Assembly: GCA_031363085.1 (NCBI GenBank)
Contig: JANLTU010000118.1
Coordinates: forward strand, 1 to 11,987
DNA length: 11,987 nucleotides
Source: UBA6921 sp031363085
GTDB lineage: Bacteria > Pseudomonadota > Gammaproteobacteria > SG8-11
Reading direction: 5' to 3'
Part shown: positions 6,897 to 11,987 of the stretch, piece by piece
Layout of the letters: every line of letters starts with the position of its first letter
Numbering within the stretch: position 1 is the stretch's first letter
Notes under the pieces: generated by a model
The model's input: only the letters and a program-made list of their open reading frames with translations
Told to the model about the DNA's origin: nothing
Database searches by the model: none
Made by a program: the position numbers and the translations under genes

Positions 6897-8315
6897 ATGC
6901 GCTATCGTGATGGGGGTGTGGTCGCCTTCGAGCATAAGCGCGGGCGCTCCTGCGGCGATGACGCGTGGGAGTCGGATCGTTTGCAGGTGATCGCCTACGC
7001 CGCGTTGCTCGAAGAACATTTGAGCAAACCCATCAAGGAAGGGCGCGTGCGCTATCATGCCAACAACAAAACCGTGCGTGTGCCCATCACGGAAGATTCA
7101 TTCGCGAAGTTGCGCACCGCGATTGCGCGCGCACGCGCACTGGCCGCAACGGTGCAGCGCCCGCCGGTGGCGGAAAATGAAAAGCTGTGTGCGAAGTGTT
7201 CGCTCGCACCGGTGTGCCTGCCGGAGGAAGAGCGCTTGTTGCAGGCAGTGGACGTTGGCGAATTCGCGCCGCCGCGTTTATTTCCCGAAGACGACGAACG
7301 GCGCATTGTTCATGTGACCGAAGAAGGCAGTCGCGTGGGCAAGAGCGGCGAGCAGATGGTGGTCACGCCACGGGAGTCAACGCCGGGAGAGGGCGAGCCG
7401 CATAAATTTCCGGGGCGCGATGTGGCGGCGATTGTGTTGCACGGCCCCGTGCAGATTAGCAGTCAGGCGATTCACTACGCCGTGGCGCACAACATCGGCG
7501 TGCATTGGCTCACCGGCGGTGGGCAATACGTTGCGGGTTTGGCGCCCGCAGGTGGCGTGCAACGCAGGCACCGGCAGTTTGAAGGTTTGCGCGATGCGCG
7601 GATGTGCCTGAGCTTGGCCAAGCGCCTTGCCAAAGCAAAGGTCGAAAATCAATTGAAGTTCCTGATGCGCAACAGCCGGGGGAAAGACACCGAAGGTACG
7701 GCGGCGCAAGCCGTGAAAAACATGCGCGCCGAATTGCGCGGCGTGGATCGCGCGCCGGATGTCGACACCTTGCGCGGTCACGAAGGCATGGCGGGCAAGC
7801 TGTATTTTTCCGCGCTGCCGGTGTTGCTGGATCAAAGTCAGGAGTTGATGCGCTTCGCTGGGCGCAATCGCCGCCCGCCCGAAGATCCGTTCAATGCTGC
7901 GTTGAGTTTTGGCTACAGCTTGCTGTACCGCGATGTGATGGCGGCCGTTATTTGCGTGGGGCTTGATCCCGCGTTCGGTTTTTTTCACACACCGCGCAGT
8001 GCGGCCTATCCCTTGGCGCTCGACGTGATGGAATTGTTCCGTGTCGTGTTGTGGGACCTGCCGCTGGTGGCTTCGGTGAATCGCGCGCAGTGGAAAGAGG
8101 AGCACTTCACGCGCACGCAAAAGCAGGTATGGCTATCCGCCGGTGGACGCAAGCAGGCCATCGAACTCTACGAAAAGCGCAAGCAAGAAAAATGGAAACA
8201 TCCGGTACTCAAATACTCGCTCAGCTACGCGCGTGCGGTGGAGCTGGAAGTGCGGTTGCTGGAAAAAGAGTGGTCGGGCAGCCCGGGCTTGTTCGCCAAC
8301 ATGCGGATACGCTGA
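6897..8315 (+). CDS. cas1: Cas1 integrase with truncated Cas4 domain (downstream part of the Cas4-Cas1 fusion)
   Basis: Cas1 with Cas2 inserts new spacers at the leader end of the array; the fused Cas4 domain is a RecB-like nuclease that trims prespacers and checks the PAM. This frame is open from the amber codon to the TGA at 8313-8315. In full-length numbering (ATG 6675 = 1) it holds the RecB motifs D73, E86 and K88 (EHKRG), Q104-Y108 (QVIAY), and three cysteines C172, C175 and C181 (CAKC, C). The Cas1 domain follows, with catalytic residues E370 (GHEGMAGKLYF), H438 (GFFHTPR) and D450 (LALDVMELFR) all present. A product restarted at ATG 6897 (472 aa) would lose C20 and D73 and so lack a working Cas4, while keeping the complete Cas1. 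Starting at GTG 6888 would keep D73. The stop overlaps the cas2 start (ATGA). Cas1 identity is certain; whether and from which start it is translated is inferred. Confidence 0.88.
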   Translation: MRYRDGGVVAFEHKRGRSCGDDAWESDRLQVIAYAALLEEHLSKPIKEGRVRYHANNKTVRVPITEDSFAKLRTAIARARALAATVQRPPVAENEKLCAKCSLAPVCLPEEERLLQAVDVGEFAPPRLFPEDDERRIVHVTEEGSRVGKSGEQMVVTPRESTPGEGEPHKFPGRDVAAIVLHGPVQISSQAIHYAVAHNIGVHWLTGGGQYVAGLAPAGGVQRRHRQFEGLRDARMCLSLAKRLAKAKVENQLKFLMRNSRGKDTEGTAAQAVKNMRAELRGVDRAPDVDTLRGHEGMAGKLYFSALPVLLDQSQELMRFAGRNRRPPEDPFNAALSFGYSLLYRDVMAAVICVGLDPAFGFFHTPRSAAYPLALDVMELFRVVLWDLPLVASVNRAQWKEEHFTRTQKQVWLSAGGRKQAIELYEKRKQEKWKHPVLKYSLSYARAVELEVRLLEKEWSGSPGLFANMRIR

Positions 8316-8608
8316 TGAGTGACAAGTGCTGGTATCTCATCAGCTACGATATCCGCGACCCGAAGCGCTGGCGGCAAGCGTACAAACAACTGCAAGGCCG
8401 GGGCGAACGGATTCATTATTCGCTGTTCCGCTGTCGTATGAGCCGCACCGAGATGGAGGCGTTGCGTTGGGCCTTGGAAAAATTGCTGACTGACGAAGAC
8501 GACTTGATGTTCGTTCATTTGTGCCCGCGCTGCGCAGGGCGCGTACACGAGCGTGGCGAAGGCGGCAAGGATTGGGGTACGCCGCCGAGGCGTTTTGAAG
8601 TGTTGTGA
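8315..8608 (+). CDS. cas2: Cas2, adaptation complex subunit
   Basis: Cas2 dimers bridge two Cas1 dimers in the spacer-integration complex. The 97-aa protein has the expected ferredoxin-like opening WYLISYDIRDPKRWRQAYKQ with the conserved YD..D pattern (residues 6-25), then RIHYSLFRCRMS as the second conserved block. The length is typical of the family. It starts at ATG 8315, whose bases overlap the Cas1 stop as ATGA, so it depends on translation of the downstream part of cas4-cas1. That coupling suggests this part is still translated or was until recently. An in-frame open stretch extends upstream to about 8051 inside cas1, but no family sequence lies there. The CRISPR leader begins directly after its stop codon. 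Confidence 0.95.
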   Translation: MSDKCWYLISYDIRDPKRWRQAYKQLQGRGERIHYSLFRCRMSRTEMEALRWALEKLLTDEDDLMFVHLCPRCAGRVHERGEGGKDWGTPPRRFEVL

Positions 8609-8845
8609 AACAAGCACCGACGATTGGAGTACCGGCCGGGTGTGAAAAATGAAAGCAACCTGCGGGCACACAAAGGAATTTTTCTCGATGGGTACGTTGG
8701 TGGTGCATGTTGACTATAATGGCTTGGCTGGCCGTGCCATTTGGCGGTTGCTGTTAGTCGCAAGCGTTGGCAGTCGGTTGCAACGCGGTGGTACATGCAA
8801 GGGCGCAAAGAAAGTCCTTTTACAATCTGGGTTTGGAAGTGAAGC
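8609..8845 (+). promoter_or_regulatory. CRISPR leader
   Basis: This 237-nt stretch has no credible gene and lies between cas2 and the first repeat, the normal place for a leader that drives array transcription and marks the insertion end. It contains a perfect TATAAT at 8715-8720, an inverted repeat GCGTTG/CAACGC (8764-8769 and 8781-8786), an overlapping palindrome GTTGCAAC (8777-8784), and a TACAAT at 8821-8826. Two stretches, about 8661-8705 and 8796-8842, look loosely alike (TGC, GGGC, CACAAAG or GCAAAG, T-run, TGGGT). An IHF site was not evident. Confidence 0.75.
8715..8720 (+). promoter_or_regulatory. Candidate -10 box of the CRISPR array
   Basis: TATAAT matches the sigma-70 -10 consensus exactly, but no clear -35 box lies 16-18 nt upstream. 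The overlapping TTGACT at 8710-8715 cannot serve as its -35 box. A transcript from here would start near 8727, about 120 nt before the first repeat. Confidence 0.35.
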
Positions 8846-9385
8846 GCGATTTCATCTGTGATGCCGAAAGGCGTTGAGCACAAGGCTTGTGTAATCTCGT
8901 TTTCCCAGGGGGATAAAGGCGATTTCATCTGTGATGCCGAAAGGCGTTGAGCACTGCGTGAAGAAATCTGGTTCAAAGTAGGTGACAAGCGATTTCATCT
9001 GTGATGCCGAAAGGCGTTGAGCACCACGATCCAAGCGCTAGGTGCTAAACAATGGGCAATTACGGCGATTTCATCTGTGATGCCGAAAGGCGTTGAGCAC
9101 ACGCGCGGGCTGCGCGGCGGTCACGCGAGAGTAACAGCGATTTCATCTGTGATGCCGAAAGGCGTTGAGCACATAAGAATCTTAAAAAAGCTCTTGTCGC
9201 CGAAGCGGCGATTTCATCTGTGATGCCGAAAGGCGTTGAGCACTTGAGGATGCCGTCGAGTTGCGAGGCATTGCTTCGCGATTTCATCTGTGATGCCGAA
9301 AGGCGTTGAGCACGCGCAAAAACGAAAGGGATGACACGTGGTACATCTTGCGATTTCATCTGTGATGCCGAAAGGCGTTGAGCAC
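8846..9385 (+). CRISPR. CRISPR array, 8 repeats of 36 nt and 7 spacers
   Basis: Eight identical 36-nt repeats begin at 8846, 8919, 8989, 9065, 9137, 9208, 9278 and 9350. They begin GCGATTTCATCTGTGATGCC and end GAAAGGCGTTGAGCAC. The spacers between them are 37, 34, 40, 36, 35, 34 and 36 nt and look unrelated to one another. Inside the repeat TGCC-GAAA-GGCG forms a 4-bp stem (one T-G pair) with a GNRA-type loop. Cleavage at the 3' foot of that stem would leave the 8-nt handle TTGAGCAC, as expected for Cas6. This hairpin, the Cas1-Cas2 genes and the leader on the left all say the array is transcribed on the plus strand, with the newest spacer at the left. The last repeat shows no decay. Spacer targets and the PAM cannot be determined without a search. 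Confidence 0.98.
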
Positions 9386-9630
9386 TTAAAAAGCGCCAAG
9401 ACAAACGTCCAAGCTGTGATCTGGATTGAAACCGATTGCTAGTCCACGCGGCTGTAGATAAGGATCACGGCCAGATCGAGGCGCGGTGTTACGCCTTGCG
9501 GTGCGATCTTGCTGGGCTTACCGCGCAGCCGCAGAGGGCGTGCCGGGCGGGCTACTACATTCGTGCTGGGCAGATTCCAGGGCTCACGTATAATGTTCTG
9601 CCCAACTGAACTTGATCCTTCTGGCCCGCA
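9386..9630. other. Array trailer and argS upstream region
   Basis: This 245-nt stretch follows the last repeat. No further repeat, tRNA or clear hairpin terminator is visible. A minus-strand open frame ends at a TAG at 9439-9441; its last residues read TPRLDLAVILIYSRVD. It may be the tail of a displaced or decayed gene, because its upper part runs through the argS promoter and start region. I do not recognise it and do not call it a gene. The right end holds the argS -10 box. Confidence 0.5.
9589..9594 (+). promoter_or_regulatory. -10 box of argS promoter
   Basis: A perfect TATAAT lies 36 nt before the argS ATG, placing the transcript start near 9601 with a leader of about 30 nt. No convincing -35 box is present 16-18 nt upstream. 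It indicates that argS has its own promoter rather than depending on array read-through. Confidence 0.5.
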
Positions 9631-11400
9631 ATGAAACGACATCTGCTTGAGCTGCTGCAAACCACGATTGCTGCATTACAAAATGACAACACCCTGCCGG
9701 TCGAGGGCGCGCCTGCGGTGCAACTGGAGCGTACGCGTGACAGCCAGCACGGGGATTTTTCCAGCAACATTGCCATGCTGTTCGCCAAGGTGGCGCGTCG
9801 CAAGCCGCGCGAGGTTGCGGAGCTTATCCGGGCGCGCTTGCCGAAAATCTCGGAGCTCATCGCCAAGGTTGAGATCGCCGGTCCTGGCTTCATCAATTTT
9901 TATCTGTCGCCCAAGGCGTTTTGCGATGTGGTCGGCGACATTCTGGAGGCGGGCGAAGCCTACGGCCATGCCAGCGTCGGTGATGGCCGGCAGGTGATGG
10001 TGGAGTTCGTGTCGGCCAATCCCAACGGGCCGCTGCACGTCGGCCACGGGCGCGGCGCAGCTTACGGTGCGGTGGTGGCGGATTTGCTCGCGGCCGTCGG
10101 CTTCAAAGTGCATCGCGAGTACTACATCAACGACGCCGGGCGGCAGATGGACATTCTGTGCGCGAGCGTGTGGCTGCGTTATCTGGAGCTGGGCGGCGAG
10201 GCATTTACGTTTCCGCGCAATGGCTACAAAGGCGATTACGTGTACGACATTGCCGCGAACTTGCGTCGCGAGCACGGCGCGAAATTTCATCATCCCGCTG
10301 CCGTGGTATGCAAAGACCAGCCGCTGGACGAACAGGACGACGGCAGCGGCGACAAAGACGCACACATTGATGGCCTGATCGCGCGCGCCAAACAACTGCT
10401 GGGCAAAGATGGTTATCGGGTCGTGTTCGACGCCGGCCTGAACACGATGCTGGCCGACATCCGTGGCGATCTGGAAGAGTTCGGCGTGGTGTACGAAAAT
10501 TGGTATTCGGAGCGCACGCTGTACGAAAATGGCGCGGTGAAAAAAGCCATCGCACGGCTGCGCGCGCACAATTATGTTTACGAAAAAGACGGCGCGCTGT
10601 GGTTCCGCTCGATGGATTTTGGCGACGAAAAAGACCGCGTGCTGGTGCGCGAAAACGGCCAGGAAACGTACTTTGCCTCCGACATCGCCTATCACGCCGA
10701 GAAACTGGAGCGCGGCTTCGAACGCGTCGTCGACGTGTGGGGCGCCGACCACCACGGCTACGTGCCGCGTATCAAGGCGGCGATGCAGGCGCTGGGCGAC
10801 GATCCGGACAAACTCGATGTGCTGCTGGTGCAGTTCGCCATTTTGTATCGCGGCGGTGAGAAGGCGCAGATGTCGACCCGCGCGGGCCAGTTCGTGACAT
10901 TGCGCGAATTGCGCAAAGAAGTCGGCAACGACGCGGCGCGTTTTTTCTACGTGATGCGTAAATCCGAACAGCATCTGGATTTCGATCTGGACCTGGCCAA
11001 ATCGCAAAGCGCCGACAACCCGGTGTATTACATTCAGTACGCGCATGCGCGTGTGTGCAGCGTGTTGCGGCAACTGGCGGAGAAGGGTTGGAGCTACGAC
11101 CGCGCCCAGGGCTTGAAAAATCTGTATCTGCTGACTGAGACACATGAACAAGTCTTGCTGCGCAGCCTAGGCAGTTTCCCGGAAGTGGTGGAAACCGCCG
11201 CGCTGCAGTACGAGCCGCACCAACTGGCGCATTACCTGCGCGACTTGGCCAACGACTTTCACGGGTATTACAACTCGCATCAGTTTCTGGTCGAAGACGT
11301 TGCGCTGCGTAATGCGCGCCTGTCGCTGACGCTGGCGACGCAGCGTGTGATCAGCAACGGCTTGCAGTTGCTGGGCGTGTCGGCCCCCGAGGTCATGTAA
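9631..11400 (+). CDS. argS: Arginyl-tRNA synthetase
   Basis: This class I aminoacyl-tRNA synthetase charges tRNA-Arg with arginine in the cytoplasm and is essential. The 589-aa protein has the normal family length. The N-terminal tRNA-binding domain includes DSQHGDFSSNIAM (residues 38-50) and GPGFINFYL (84-92). The catalytic domain begins with SANPNGPLHVGHGR at 128-141, containing the HIGH-type signature HVGH at 136-139. The KMSKS position is the ArgRS-typical variant QMSTRAG at 413-419. The C-terminal anticodon-binding domain ends LLGVSAPEVM, close to the common LLGVSAPERM ending. ATG 9631 is the only start in this frame because TGA at 9613-9615 precedes it; the ribosome binding site is weak. 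The SPOR-domain gene follows after 1 nt, a pairing common in beta- and gammaproteobacteria. Confidence 0.98.
   Translation: MKRHLLELLQTTIAALQNDNTLPVEGAPAVQLERTRDSQHGDFSSNIAMLFAKVARRKPREVAELIRARLPKISELIAKVEIAGPGFINFYLSPKAFCDVVGDILEAGEAYGHASVGDGRQVMVEFVSANPNGPLHVGHGRGAAYGAVVADLLAAVGFKVHREYYINDAGRQMDILCASVWLRYLELGGEAFTFPRNGYKGDYVYDIAANLRREHGAKFHHPAAVVCKDQPLDEQDDGSGDKDAHIDGLIARAKQLLGKDGYRVVFDAGLNTMLADIRGDLEEFGVVYENWYSERTLYENGAVKKAIARLRAHNYVYEKDGALWFRSMDFGDEKDRVLVRENGQETYFASDIAYHAEKLERGFERVVDVWGADHHGYVPRIKAAMQALGDDPDKLDVLLVQFAILYRGGEKAQMSTRAGQFVTLRELRKEVGNDAARFFYVMRKSEQHLDFDLDLAKSQSADNPVYYIQYAHARVCSVLRQLAEKGWSYDRAQGLKNLYLLTETHEQVLLRSLGSFPEVVETAALQYEPHQLAHYLRDLANDFHGYYNSHQFLVEDVALRNARLSLTLATQRVISNGLQLLGVSAPEVM
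11389..11393 (+). promoter_or_regulatory. Ribosome binding site supporting a TTG start
   Basis: GAGGT near the end of argS lies 8 nt before TTG 11402. It supports the unusual TTG as start of the SPOR gene and coupling to argS translation. Confidence 0.5.
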
Positions 11401-11401
11401 C

Positions 11402-11987
11402 TTGGCACACGACTACAAACGCAATGCGGCCTACAAACCCAAGACCCGCATCCCCGGCTGGCTGACGTTCCTGGCCGGGCTTGCGCTTGGCTTAGTTGCA
11501 GCGTTTATGCTGTATTTAAAGCAGCAGAGCGACAACGAACACCGGGTCGGTTCGACACCCACAACCGCCACCACGCCGTCCACGGATGTGAAAGACACCA
11601 GCACGCCGCCGCCACGTTTTGACTTTTATACGATTCTACCCGAGCAGGAAGTTATTATTCCGGATCAGGAGATCAAGGAAGTCAAACCGACCAAGTCAAA
11701 ACTAGGCGCCAGCAAACAGCGCCCACCCGTAAGCGCGGTAACACCCGTCGCGACTCCCAGCATCACACCGGCGCCGGCCGGCAAAAAAGGCACCTACATC
11801 GTGCAAGTGGGCGCCTTCAAAAAAGCCGAGGAAGCGGATCGCTTGCGCGCCGCACTGGCGTTGCTGGGCATCGAGTCCGCCGTGCAAGTGGTGCGCATCG
11901 GCGACAGCGAAAGTTTTCATCGCGTGCGCGTCGGCCCGTTCGACGACTTGGAACGCGCCAATCGCACCCGCAGCAAACTCAAACAGA
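11402..11987 (+). CDS. SPOR-domain cell-division protein, FtsN-like, 3' partial
   Basis: The protein is expected to sit in the inner membrane with its bulk in the periplasm and to bind denuded septal peptidoglycan through a SPOR domain, as FtsN does. The visible 195 residues show a short basic cytoplasmic start (MAHDYKRNAAYKPKTR), one membrane segment at about 20-39, a Thr/Pro-rich linker, the block PRFDFYTILPEQEV at 71-84, a second Lys/Pro-rich linker, and a SPOR domain from about 130 (YIVQVGAFKKAEEADRLRAA, then HRVRVGPF). The block RFDFYTILPE is one I recall in SPOR proteins next to argS. Translation most likely starts at TTG 11402, 1 nt after the argS stop, with GAGGT upstream. The C-terminal end lies outside the window. 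Whether it is the organism's true FtsN cannot be told from sequence alone. Confidence 0.88.
   Translation, partial: MAHDYKRNAAYKPKTRIPGWLTFLAGLALGLVAAFMLYLKQQSDNEHRVGSTPTTATTPSTDVKDTSTPPPRFDFYTILPEQEVIIPDQEIKEVKPTKSKLGASKQRPPVSAVTPVATPSITPAPAGKKGTYIVQVGAFKKAEEADRLRAALALLGIESAVQVVRIGDSESFHRVRVGPFDDLERANRTRSKLKQ

Noticed and set aside
7377..8120. 247-codon minus-strand frame inside cas1
   Set aside because: It is antisense to clear Cas1 catalytic sequence and has no independent support.
8710..8715. TTGACT as a -35 box of the array promoter
   Set aside because: It overlaps the TATAAT directly after it, and no -10 box lies 16-18 nt downstream.
8649..8861. 70-codon plus-strand frame in the leader
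   Set aside because: It has no strong ribosome binding site and ends inside the first CRISPR repeat, which fits a chance frame in the leader.
9060..9404. Minus-strand open frame through the array with repeated peptides such as CSTPFGITDEIA and AQRLSASQMKS
   Set aside because: It is the CRISPR repeat read in two frames; repeat lengths near multiples of three with no stops create such false proteins.
9425..9432. ATTGAAAC motif, like the end of another CRISPR repeat class
   Set aside because: It is a single 8-nt match with no flanking repeat sequence; chance is enough.
9676..11151. 491-codon open frame antisense to argS
   Set aside because: It lies fully inside the unmistakable argS gene; long antisense frames are common in GC-rich genes and its translation is His/Val-rich without known motifs.

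Overview
The window carries an almost complete type I CRISPR-Cas locus of the kind NCBI calls I-MYXAN (the family of the Myxococcus xanthus DevTRS proteins), followed by two housekeeping genes. The GC-rich sequence, the ATGA-coupled genes and the argS-SPOR (FtsN-like) gene pair point to a beta- or gammaproteobacterium. The ArgRS ends in the LLGVSAPE-type tail typical of that group. No species can be named from the sequence.

Layout. (1) 2-6026, plus strand: the interference operon cas6 (5' end outside the window) - cas3 (HD nuclease plus helicase) - cas8 (Cas8a1/Cmx1, DevT-like) - cas7 (DevR) - cas5 (DevS). The genes overlap by ATGA or nearly abut. (2) 6033-6607, minus strand: a MazE/MazF toxin-antitoxin pair, convergent with cas5 and divergent from the next cas gene. 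It separates the effector genes from the adaptation genes. (3) 6675-8608, plus strand: a Cas4-Cas1 fusion gene interrupted by an in-frame TAG at codon 62, then cas2. (4) 8609-8845: leader. (5) 8846-9385: a CRISPR array of eight identical 36-nt repeats and seven spacers of 34-40 nt. (6) 9386-9630: trailer and intergenic DNA with the argS -10 box. (7) 9631-11400: argS. (8) 11402 to the window end: a membrane-anchored SPOR-domain protein (3' end outside).

How it works together. Cas6 would cut the array transcript at the repeat hairpin. Cas8, Cas7 and Cas5 would assemble on the crRNA with Cas6, and Cas3 would degrade the bound target. All five of these genes look intact where visible. Cas1 and Cas2 insert new spacers, and the Cas4 part normally trims prespacers and helps select the PAM. 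The amber codon cuts the Cas4 N-terminus, with its first iron-sulfur cysteine, from the rest, while the whole Cas1 domain stays open downstream behind a plausible restart site. The cell may therefore keep interference and Cas1-Cas2 while losing Cas4 function, unless the stop is suppressed or is a sequence error.

The points most worth a second look are the amber codon in cas4-cas1, the mazEF module inside the cas locus with its promoter overlapping the cas4-cas1 start codon, and a charged coiled-coil insertion in Cas7. I did not see a wholly unknown system here; the novelty lies in the arrangement and in the broken or recoded fusion gene.
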